From positions 1 to 5,291 of the forward strand of contig JAENVT010000097.1 in the NCBI GenBank assembly GCA_016650435.1: a stretch of 5,291 nt of DNA. Direction: 5' to 3'. Below, piece after piece: positions 1 to 5,162 of this stretch. Both the position numbers and the translations under genes were made by a program. The stretch comes from Ilumatobacteraceae bacterium (GTDB lineage Bacteria; Actinomycetota; Acidimicrobiia; Acidimicrobiales; Ilumatobacteraceae). How positions within the stretch are numbered: the first letter of the stretch is position 1; the number at the start of each line of letters is the position of its first letter. The notes under the pieces are model-generated. The model was given only the letters and a program-made list of their open reading frames with translations. It was not told the origin of the DNA and made no database searches.

Positions 1-414
1 GCCGGCGAGATCCTGCTGGTGCAGCGAGCCGATAGTGGACTGTGGCTGTATCCGACGGGGTGGGCCGACGTCGGCTATTCGCCGGCGGAGGTCGTGGTCA
101 AGGAGGTCCTCGAGGAAACCGGGATCCGATGCGATCCGGTGCAGGTCCTCGCGGTGGTCGACGGTCAACGCATGGGGTTCACCCGCTTTGCCATGTACCT
201 GTTGCTGTTCCACTGCACGGCCACCGGCGGCGACCTCACCGCTCACCCACTCGAAACTGCTGGCGTCGGCTGGTTCAGCCGCGACGCGTTGCCATGGCCG
301 TGTGCTGGGGCGAACTGGTGGGGTCCGATGGCCTTCGCAGCGATCGACGGGCAACAGATCACGACGGCGTTCGACGCGCCGCGCTCGCCGATGTGGCGCG
401 GCCAAGCCGGCTAG
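1..414 (+). CDS. Nudix hydrolase, 5' end cut off by the window edge
   Basis: Nudix enzymes hydrolyse compounds with a nucleoside diphosphate linked to another group, usually with Mg2+; the substrate cannot be told here. The frame is open from base 1 (reading AGEILLVQRADSG) to the TAG at 412-414, giving 137 visible residues; the true start lies outside, and the GTG at 19 falls within the conserved first strand. The Nudix box is at visible residues 20-42 (GWADVGYSPAEVV, then KEVLEETGI). The EVLEETGI core with its metal-binding glutamates is intact, but the first Glu of GX5EX7REUXEEXGU is Tyr and the Arg is Lys. The tail (WWGPMAFAAIDG, FDAPRSPMWRG) matches, from memory, actinobacterial Nudix proteins that often carry an extra N-terminal helical domain (Nudix_hydro_N); that part would lie outside the window. 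The gene converges on the PAC2 gene with a 4-base overlap. Confidence 0.9.
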   Translation, partial: AGEILLVQRADSGLWLYPTGWADVGYSPAEVVVKEVLEETGIRCDPVQVLAVVDGQRMGFTRFAMYLLLFHCTATGGDLTAHPLETAGVGWFSRDALPWPCAGANWWGPMAFAAIDGQQITTAFDAPRSPMWRGQAG

Positions 415-1328
415 GGGCTGCCACCCTGATCGCGTAGGAAGCGTTCGACCTCGGCCATCAGCTCGTCGCTGTTGAGGCGAGTGTCGTCGATCGGCTCGAC
501 CACCTTGACCTCGTCTTCGTCGTCCTCGTCGTCATTCTCGTCGTCGTCGTCGAGCTGGCCGCTGTCGGCCAACGACTCGAGACGCGACACGTACCCGATG
601 AGGTCGTCGTCGTCGCCGACGAAGGCCGAGACTCTGGCGTCGTACTCACCGGCGTCGGCGATGAGCCGGGCAGTCGGGGCAGGGCATCCCAACATCTCGC
701 AGGATCGCTCGACCAGCGCGAGGGCCGCCTTCGGCGACGGGACCTGCGATGCGTATGCCGGCACGGCTGCCCACAACGACGCCGAAGACAAATCCTGGCT
801 CGCGAACGCGTCGTGCAACACGCCGACGATTCCCGTCGGACCCTCGTAACGAGACCGCTGCAGGTCGAACCGGTCGATCATCGTCTGGTCGGTCGCGGTG
901 CCCATCAATTGAACTGGTCGGGAATGGGGGACGTCGGCGAGCAACGCGCCAAGGGTCAGCAACATCGATGACTCGAACTTTGTTGCGGCGGCGACGATCT
1001 GCTCGCTGAAGAGTCGCCAACGCAGGGCAGGCTCTGGCCCGAGCAACAAGATGACATCGCCGCCGGGGGTCGAGGCGCTCCACAAGCCAACCGTTGGCCA
1101 GACAATCGAGCGGGTCATACCGGCGCTCAACCGAACATGGGGTCGAACCGTTGCGAAGTCGGTGAACTCCTCGGGATCGATCTCTGCCAGGGGCTGAGCG
1201 TTCCAGGCTTCGATCAGGTGTCGCACGCTGTTGCTGGCCGCGTCTCCGGCGTCGTTCCACCCGGTGAACGCGGCGATGATCGTGGGTCGGTGAAGGGTCG
1301 GTTGGGCCATCCAGCGAACGTGGTCCAT
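411..1328 (-). CDS. PAC2-family (proteasome assembly chaperone-like) protein with acidic C-terminal tract
   Basis: PAC2-family proteins share a fold with the eukaryotic proteasome assembly chaperone PAC2. In actinobacteria they are common, and their biochemical role is unsettled. This 305-residue protein shows family landmarks: FTGWNDAGDAAS (21-32), DPEEFTDF (51-58), LLGPEPALRWR (95-105), LGALLADVPHSRP (126-138), RYEGPTGIVGVL (160-171) and LWAAVPAYASQVPSPKAAL (185-203). A nearly pure Asp/Glu run (260-273) then links to a conserved-looking terminal helix, SDELMAEVERFLRDQ. No signal peptide or membrane segment is seen, so it is probably cytoplasmic. I chose the ATG at 1326-1328. An in-frame GTG at 1338-1340 would add four residues, and neither has a good ribosome binding site. 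It lies 42 bp downstream of the diguanylate cyclase gene and may be co-transcribed with it. The family call is firm; the function is not known. Confidence 0.9.
   Translation of the reverse strand: MDHVRWMAQPTLHRPTIIAAFTGWNDAGDAASNSVRHLIEAWNAQPLAEIDPEEFTDFATVRPHVRLSAGMTRSIVWPTVGLWSASTPGGDVILLLGPEPALRWRLFSEQIVAAATKFESSMLLTLGALLADVPHSRPVQLMGTATDQTMIDRFDLQRSRYEGPTGIVGVLHDAFASQDLSSASLWAAVPAYASQVPSPKAALALVERSCEMLGCPAPTARLIADAGEYDARVSAFVGDDDDLIGYVSRLESLADSGQLDDDDENDDEDDEDEVKVVEPIDDTRLNSDELMAEVERFLRDQGGSP
511..552 (-). repeat. GAC/GAG trinucleotide tract encoding an Asp/Glu run
   Basis: This 42-base low-complexity tract is built of GAC, GAG and GAA codons on the minus strand with a single AAT. It encodes DDDDENDDEDDEDE in the PAC2 protein. 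A shorter GAC run near 603-614 encodes DDDD earlier in the same protein. Such runs can vary in length by slippage. The complementary strand reads as a serine-rich open frame that should not be taken for a gene. Confidence 0.85.
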
Positions 1329-1337
1329 TGCTGACAA

Positions 1338-1369
1338 CACTACCGACGGAGTGCTCGGTGGCCTACCGA
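1338..1369. repeat. Two adjacent inverted repeats between the GGDEF and PAC2 genes
   Basis: Almost the whole 42-bp gap is inverted-repeat sequence. Positions 1338-1353 form an imperfect palindrome (CACT with AGTG, then one mismatch, then CC with GG). Positions 1355-1369 form TCGGT, a five-base loop, then ACCGA, directly after the stop of the diguanylate cyclase gene on the minus strand. No T-run follows, so a classical intrinsic terminator is not supported. The pair could be a weak terminator, an RNA processing site or a translation-control hairpin for the PAC2 gene. The first palindrome covers the alternative GTG start of that gene. The arms are short, so chance is possible. Confidence 0.35.
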
Positions 1370-1370
1370 A

Positions 1371-2633
1371 CTACCGCGCCGGCACGGCGCGTCGACTCTC
1401 TCGGTGGTGGGCTCTCTTCACCCTGTACATAGCGGCGTCAGCTGCTGCCACCAGCGCACCAGCGTCGTATCCGGTGGTGCGGGTGTCGGCGACGCCGATG
1501 CTCGCTCGGCATTTGACCGAGGTATCGATCCTGACGAGGATCGGTTCGGACAAAACTTTCTCGAGTCGCTGGATCAGGTTGTCGGCGCTCGGGTCTTTGG
1601 GTTCGTACGCGATCACGAACTCATCGCCGCCCAGCCTGGCGACGATGTCGGCGCCGCGTACGACTGCCAACAACCTGCGTGCGGTCTCGCACAAGACGAT
1701 GTCGCCGGCCTCGTGGCCGTGCGAGTCGTTGACGATCTTGAAGTCGTCGAGGTCGAGGTACGCGACGGCTAGCGGCGACCCGTTGCGTTGCGTTCTGGCC
1801 AGATCTGTATCGAGCAGCTCCTTGAGAAGGCGACGGTTGGCCAGGCCGGTCAATGGGTCGCGGAGAGCGAGATCATTGAGGCTTTGCTGCAACCTGCGAA
1901 GTTCGGTGACATCACGACCCACTCCTTGAATTCCGCCGTCGAACGATCGCATCTGCATCTCGCCGACGACGATCGAGCCATTTGCGTGACGTAAGTGGAA
2001 GTCGGAGCGCGCTGGCAGCATTTCCCCGCGGAAGGCTCGGTCGATGAGCTCTCTGTCGTCGTCGGAGAGGATGTCGAGGAACTGGCTGAAGTCGTCGAGG
2101 AAGAATGAAGGTGGGTAGCCCACGATGTTCTCGACCGAGGGGCTCATGTAGTCGAAGTGTGGATACGGCGCGAGGACGAAGTGAAACATCACATCGGTGG
2201 ACTCGTCGGCCAGCGTTCGAAATCGAGTCTCGCTCTCTGCCAGCCTCGCCTCGGCAAGATGGCGGGCGGTGACGTCGCGGCCGACAGCGAGAACCTCGTC
2301 GCCGCTGGGGTCGGGCATGTATCGATCGACCCATTCGACCCACTGGCCAGGGGCGTTCGGAGCGTCGCGCACGACGGTGTCGAGGACGACGAGATTGTCG
2401 GGACCGAGGCGGGCGAGCTGCGCGGCTAAACCGGCCTTACCGTCCTCCGACAGGAACTCGTCAAGCGTGCGACCAAGCACCTCAGTTGGGTCGAGGTGAT
2501 ACCACGTTGCCCAGGCGGCATTGCAATACACGATCGTGAGGTCGGGCAGGCGGTATCGAACCACCTGTTCCGGCAGTGCGTCGAGCGTCTCGGCGAGCGT
2601 CCGGATGTACTGCGCGTCGGCCAGCGGTGTCAC
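1371..2633 (-). CDS. PAS-PAS-GGDEF diguanylate cyclase
   Basis: A predicted cytoplasmic enzyme that joins two GTP into the second messenger cyclic di-GMP. The 420 residues hold a PAS domain (about 8-122, ending VGRDVTARHL), a helical linker, a second PAS domain (about 134-244, with FDYMSPSVENIVGYPPSFF and VGRDVTELRR), then a GGDEF domain (about 252-406). The GGDEF domain starts with DPLTGLANRR (259-268) and has the metal-site stretch DLDDFK (294-299), ND (302-303) and an intact GGDEF signature at 335-339. RGAD (326-329) lies five residues before it, the right spacing for the RxxD inhibitory site, so product feedback is expected. No EAL or HD-GYP domain and no membrane segment is present. The PAS ligand cannot be deduced. 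The GTG at 2631-2633 is the first possible start after an in-frame TGA at 2643-2645. The nearest purine-rich match (AAGG) lies about 14 bases upstream, further than usual. Confidence 0.95.
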   Translation of the reverse strand: MTPLADAQYIRTLAETLDALPEQVVRYRLPDLTIVYCNAAWATWYHLDPTEVLGRTLDEFLSEDGKAGLAAQLARLGPDNLVVLDTVVRDAPNAPGQWVEWVDRYMPDPSGDEVLAVGRDVTARHLAEARLAESETRFRTLADESTDVMFHFVLAPYPHFDYMSPSVENIVGYPPSFFLDDFSQFLDILSDDDRELIDRAFRGEMLPARSDFHLRHANGSIVVGEMQMRSFDGGIQGVGRDVTELRRLQQSLNDLALRDPLTGLANRRLLKELLDTDLARTQRNGSPLAVAYLDLDDFKIVNDSHGHEAGDIVLCETARRLLAVVRGADIVARLGGDEFVIAYEPKDPSADNLIQRLEKVLSEPILVRIDTSVKCRASIGVADTRTTGYDAGALVAAADAAMYRVKRAHHRESRRAVPAR

Positions 2634-2798
2634 GTCAGCAACTCACACCTTTCCCAGCACACCGGATCTCCTCGAAGAATTAGGAGCGCAACCAGAGGAT
2701 CACAGCGACGCGGCGCGAGCAAACAGCCGTTGCTCATACTTGACACCCTACGGCGGGATTTTGAGCGGCACAGGGGTCGTTCGGCCCTATCTGGTGCC
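2634..2798 (-). other. 165-bp leader region upstream of the diguanylate cyclase gene
   Basis: No coding frame here looks real. The stretch separates two same-strand genes, so it probably holds the promoter of the diguanylate cyclase gene. I could not find a convincing pair of -35 and -10 boxes on the minus strand. At 2732-2766 there is a possible RNA fold: GCTCA and TGAGC at the ends (5 bp) enclosing CCC and GGG. No strong T-run marks the end of the upstream SCO6745 gene. No known riboswitch was recognised; in particular I did not see the conserved parts of a cyclic di-GMP riboswitch. Confidence 0.4.
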
Positions 2799-3704
2799 TC
2801 AGGAACCGCTGGCAGCGGCGTTCGCGAGGTCGTGCGGCCCGCTGGGCAAATAGCCGAATCCCGCTCGAACGCTTGCGCCCCACGGAGCCATGATCGAGAA
2901 AAGCTCGTCGATATCGGCACCTAAGGCCGAAATCGCCGGGGCCATCTGCATATCAGTGTGCATTTCGATGTCTTCGCGCACGGCGCGACCGCGCTCGGTC
3001 AACGAGCTGTCGTCAACCAAGCCGCGTGCTCGCAAGCGCTCGTGGGCCGCGTCGAACTGTTCGTCGGTCCATGCCCGGGTGCGACTGTACGTCCGCATCG
3101 GCAAGCCCCAGAAGAGCTCGGTCAGCAATCCGATCTCTGTTGCGTCGAACCCGGCCGAAACCCATGCGGTCGTGTGTGAGTCGCCTCGGTACTCGCGCAA
3201 CATGTCGCCCATCCGCCACACCGCGCCGAGAGTCGAGTCGGGCATCGTCAGAGAGCGAACGCCGGCATACAGGGGACGCCCTTCCGGTCGCAGCGGCTCG
3301 ACTGCTCGCGCCAGCAACTCCGCGGCGCGGTCGACGCCGTCAGGCGATTCGCCGAGGAGCCGTCGCAGTTGGGCGATCGCGCCGTCGTCACGTGCTGCGC
3401 ATATGGATGGCGCGTCCGTTCGAGTCCAGCCCAGTGTCACGTGAGGAATCACGATCTCGGGGTTGAACACCGCGAATGCGGCAGCCACGAGCTCGCCCGG
3501 CACATGTCCCATAACCGACCCGCGACTGGTGAAATACGCAGGTCCGTCGGGGAGGGCGACCCCGTTGGCTTTGCGGGTGCTGGCATCGAAACCAAGTGCC
3601 TCGTAGTTGGCGTGGCATTCCGGCGAGAAGTACACCTGACCGACGACGGGTTCGAGGATCGAACCAAGGCGGCGCGCTGCAATTGAGAGGTCGTGACTGT
3701 CCAT
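2799..3704 (-). CDS. SCO6745-family (SalK-like) protein
   Basis: The 301-residue protein resembles the actinobacterial SCO6745 or SalK-like family, whose molecular function is not established. Landmarks are VYFSPE (24-29), the glycine-containing segment YFTSRGSVMGHVPGELVAAAF (57-77), YRGDSH (172-177) and a C-terminal half that reads like a winged-helix domain. That half includes TRAWTDEQFDAAHERL (209-224), RARGLVDDSSLTERGRAVRE (225-244) and a terminal acidic-hydrophobic helix around residues 245-270. No catalytic motif, signal peptide or membrane segment was seen. The ATG at 3702-3704 is preceded by AGGG seven bases upstream, which supports this start. It is divergent from the GNAT gene. The winged-helix look suggests a regulatory or nucleic-acid-binding role, but that is inference. 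Family assignment is from memory of the motif pattern. Confidence 0.82.
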   Translation of the reverse strand: MDSHDLSIAARRLGSILEPVVGQVYFSPECHANYEALGFDASTRKANGVALPDGPAYFTSRGSVMGHVPGELVAAAFAVFNPEIVIPHVTLGWTRTDAPSICAARDDGAIAQLRRLLGESPDGVDRAAELLARAVEPLRPEGRPLYAGVRSLTMPDSTLGAVWRMGDMLREYRGDSHTTAWVSAGFDATEIGLLTELFWGLPMRTYSRTRAWTDEQFDAAHERLRARGLVDDSSLTERGRAVREDIEMHTDMQMAPAISALGADIDELFSIMAPWGASVRAGFGYLPSGPHDLANAAASGS

Positions 3705-3757
3705 CTGTCGACCCTAGATTTTCGAATGGTCAGAAACGTTGTCGTAGGTTGACGGCC
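3705..3757. promoter_or_regulatory. Divergent intergenic promoter region
   Basis: These 53 bp separate the starts of the divergent SCO6745 and GNAT genes, so both promoters or leader ends must lie here or reach into the neighbouring coding sequences. Ribosome binding sites are visible for both genes: AGGG on the minus strand at 3712-3715 and AGG on the plus strand at 3746-3748. TAGATT at 3715-3720 (+) is a loose -10 match with no properly spaced -35. Promoter position is therefore inferred from gene arrangement only. Confidence 0.45.
3746..3748 (+). promoter_or_regulatory. Ribosome binding site of the GNAT gene
   Basis: GTAGG ends nine bases before the ATG at 3758. It selects this start over an in-frame ATG at 3596, which would add 54 residues that overlap the divergent gene antisense and do not resemble the family. 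Confidence 0.6.
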
Positions 3758-4183
3758 ATGACCGCGACCATCGAGATCGTCGAAACTCCGACCGATGAGG
3801 TGGTCACGGCGTTGGCTCGATTGATTCCGCAACTGTCGTCGGCCACGCCGCCGACGGCAGCGGAGTTGGCGGCCATCATCGCCGGTGGTTCAACCGTTTT
3901 CGTTGCGCGCGTCGACGGCGTCATTGTCGGCAGCTTGACGCTGGTGCTGTACCGCATCGCCACCGGTTTGAAGGCGTGGATCGAAGACGTGGTCGTCGAT
4001 GAAGCGGCGAGAGGTCATGGCGTCGGCGAAGCCTTGAACTTCGCAGCCATCGAGGAGGCACGTAGGCATCGTGCAAAAGCAGTGAGCCTCACCAGTCGGC
4101 CCTCGCGAGAAGCCGCCAATCGCCTCTACCAACGGATCGGCTTCTCAGCCCGCGACACCAACGTGTACCGCTACGACCTGTAG
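3758..4183 (+). CDS. GNAT-family N-acetyltransferase
   Basis: Predicted to transfer an acetyl group from acetyl-CoA to an amine; the acceptor is unknown. The 141-residue protein is a single GNAT domain of usual length. Motif A is seen as WIEDVVVDEAARGHGVGEAL (74-93), where RGHGVG (85-90) is the pyrophosphate-binding loop. Motif B follows as LTSRPSREAANRLYQRIGF (111-129), with the typical N-LY-R-GF pattern. The N-terminal part holds a strand pair, STVFVARVDGVIVGSLTLVL (45-64), that normally precedes motif A. No second domain, signal peptide or membrane segment is present. It is transcribed alone, divergent from the SCO6745 gene and convergent with the YceI gene, so the neighbours give no hint of substrate. 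Single small GNAT genes may modify proteins, antibiotics or metabolites; no choice can be made here. Confidence 0.92.
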   Translation: MTATIEIVETPTDEVVTALARLIPQLSSATPPTAAELAAIIAGGSTVFVARVDGVIVGSLTLVLYRIATGLKAWIEDVVVDEAARGHGVGEALNFAAIEEARRHRAKAVSLTSRPSREAANRLYQRIGFSARDTNVYRYDL

Positions 4184-4218
4184 CGGCTCCTGACGACTGG
4201 TCCCTGTGAAGTCCTTGT

Positions 4219-4284
4219 CACCCACCCTGCCTGGGCGCGATTCTGGAAGCTCCAGGCGTGTTTTCGCGCCCAGTCACCTGGGTG
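4219..4284. terminator. Nested inverted repeat, possible bidirectional terminator
   Basis: Between two convergent genes lie three nested inverted repeats. The outer arms are CACCCA (4219-4224) and TGGGTG (4279-4284). The middle arms are a perfect 10-bp pair, CTGGGCGCGA (4231-4240) and TCGCGCCCAG (4264-4273). The inner hairpin is CTGGA-AGC-TCCAG (4243-4255). On the plus strand the inner hairpin is followed by GCGTGTTTT, so it could act as a short intrinsic terminator for the GNAT gene. The middle stem cannot form until after that T-run is transcribed. No T-run follows the outer stem on either strand. A terminator is the simplest reading given the gene arrangement; a protein-binding palindrome or decayed small element cannot be excluded. 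Confidence 0.5.
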
Positions 4285-4329
4285 CCTCGAGAGACTCCAC
4301 AGGCTCGTTGAAACCGCCGGAACCGTGGT

Positions 4330-4347
4330 GCCGAGCTCAGGCTCGGC
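4330..4347 (-). terminator. GC-rich hairpin overlapping the YceI stop codon
   Basis: GCCGAGC and GCTCGGC form a perfect 7-bp stem around a four-base loop. The TGA stop of the YceI gene (4337-4339, minus strand) lies in the loop. No T-run follows, so it would be a U-less hairpin, as often suggested for high-GC actinobacteria, and termination is inferred rather than shown. Confidence 0.4.
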
Positions 4348-5095
4348 TGAAGAAGAGTTGTAGCTCGATCTGACCGTGGTCGTCGACAGAGAGGACGATC
4401 GGCGCGGTCGGTGCACTGATTCCGAAGTCGCTGAACACCACGTCGAGGGAACCGACCACGACAATCGTGCTGCCAGTGAGTTGAGCCTGCAGCGGGAACT
4501 GCACGCTCTTGGTGACGCCCTTGACTGTGAGATCGCCTGTGGCGGTGACGGTCGTCTTGGCTCCCGTCGTTGCCGCGCTACCGAGATCGAGCGGAGCCGT
4601 CAATACGAATGTCGCGGTCGGGAACTGGCTGGTGCCAAGAGCCTGACGAGCCGGCCCGTCTCGGCGGGAGTTGTTGGTCGTCAGGGCGGTCATGTCTGCC
4701 TCGATCGACGCGGCAGTCAAGGTCGTGCCCTCGATTGTCATCGTGCCGCTGACTGCCGGTGTTCGCCCGACTGCGGTCGTCGAGCCAATGCCACTCAGCT
4801 GCTCGGCGACTCGGAAGCCGACAAACGTTCCGGTCGAATTCTCGAAGCTGAACTCGCCGACGGATGAGTCGACGGTCCAACTACCCGCGACCCCGCCAGT
4901 TGAGACCGTGCTGCCGTCGCTGACCGCGCCGACTGCAGCGTCGAGGTCGACGGCTTTGGGCGCATCGTCGCGGAGGAACCACCACACGCCGAGGGCAGCG
5001 AGCACGACGACCAAGACGGTGCCGCCCAGCACCCATTTCTTCCAACGTGCCCGGCCGGCGCGCTTGGGCTTCGAAGTTGTGATCGTGCTGCTCAC
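4337..5095 (-). CDS. Membrane-anchored YceI-family lipid-binding-like protein
   Basis: YceI domains are lipocalin-like beta-barrels that bind isoprenoid or other lipids; known members are usually secreted. This 252-residue protein has a basic N-terminus (KPKRAGRARWKK, 9-20), one hydrophobic segment (WVLGGTVLVVVLAALGVWWF, 21-40), a linker of about 30 residues and the YceI domain (about 71-252). Domain landmarks are GSWTVDSSVGEFSFENSTGT (71-90), FVGFRVAEQL, the SRRDGPARQALGTSQFPTAT stretch (143-162), GDLTVKGVTKSVQFPLQAQL (187-206) and the end FGISAPTAPIVLSVDDHGQI (224-243). No signal peptidase site or lipobox is evident, so the domain probably stays tethered outside the membrane. The start is GTG at 5093-5095 with a strong GGAG site six bases upstream. 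The upstream partial gene may encode an envelope transport protein. The ligand is unknown. Confidence 0.92.
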   Translation of the reverse strand: MSSTITTSKPKRAGRARWKKWVLGGTVLVVVLAALGVWWFLRDDAPKAVDLDAAVGAVSDGSTVSTGGVAGSWTVDSSVGEFSFENSTGTFVGFRVAEQLSGIGSTTAVGRTPAVSGTMTIEGTTLTAASIEADMTALTTNNSRRDGPARQALGTSQFPTATFVLTAPLDLGSAATTGAKTTVTATGDLTVKGVTKSVQFPLQAQLTGSTIVVVGSLDVVFSDFGISAPTAPIVLSVDDHGQIELQLFFSRA

Positions 5096-5162
5096 GTAAT
5101 TCTCCTTGACGACTGATCGTTGGGTACAGCGATGTCGCTCATCAATGGACGACTGTTGTGTT
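5096..5162 (-). promoter_or_regulatory. 67-bp leader upstream of the YceI gene
   Basis: This gap follows the stop of the partial upstream gene on the same strand. It contains an 8-bp direct repeat, GACGACTG on the plus strand, at 5108-5115 and 5148-5155 (40 bp apart). Between them is a 12-bp inverted repeat, AGCGA-TG-TCGCT (5128-5139). These could be operator sites. No convincing promoter boxes were found, so either read-through from upstream or a weak own promoter is possible. Confidence 0.3.
5102..5105 (-). promoter_or_regulatory. Strong ribosome binding site of the YceI gene
   Basis: AAGGAGA on the minus strand (5101-5107) has its GGAG core six bases before the GTG start. It is the best Shine-Dalgarno match in the window and fixes the start of this gene, suggesting good translation. 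Confidence 0.8.

Noticed and set aside
472..849. Serine-rich open frame on the plus strand
   Set aside because: It is the exact antisense of the PAC2 gene; the serine run is the complement of the Asp/Glu codons, and the minus-strand frame has clear family motifs.
646..1260. 204-residue minus-strand open frame inside the PAC2 gene
   Set aside because: It is an Arg-rich alternate frame of a high-GC gene with no recognisable domain; the PAC2 frame explains the sequence.
2740..2745. Perfect TTGACA -35 box on the plus strand
   Set aside because: There is no -10 box at 16-18 bp spacing, and it would drive transcription antisense into the SCO6745 gene.
2806..2818. CCGCT-GGC-AGCGG hairpin just before the SCO6745 stop
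   Set aside because: It has a 5-bp stem inside the coding sequence on Ala/Ser/Gly codons and no T-run after it, so it is not convincing as a terminator.
2496..2924. Open frames on both strands spanning the gap between the SCO6745 and GGDEF genes
   Set aside because: They are low in recognisable motifs and overlap well-supported genes at both ends; the intergenic part does not look coding.
3596..3757. 54-residue N-terminal extension of the GNAT protein
   Set aside because: It runs antisense through the start of the divergent SCO6745 gene, is Arg-rich and unlike the family, and the ATG at 3758 has a suitable ribosome binding site.
4376..4867. 163-residue plus-strand open frame opposite the YceI gene
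   Set aside because: No domain features were seen and it overlaps fully with the well-supported YceI coding sequence.
4671..5099. 142-residue plus-strand open frame opposite the YceI gene
   Set aside because: It is a complement shadow rich in Thr, Pro and Ser; the minus frame has an anchor, YceI motifs and a strong ribosome binding site.
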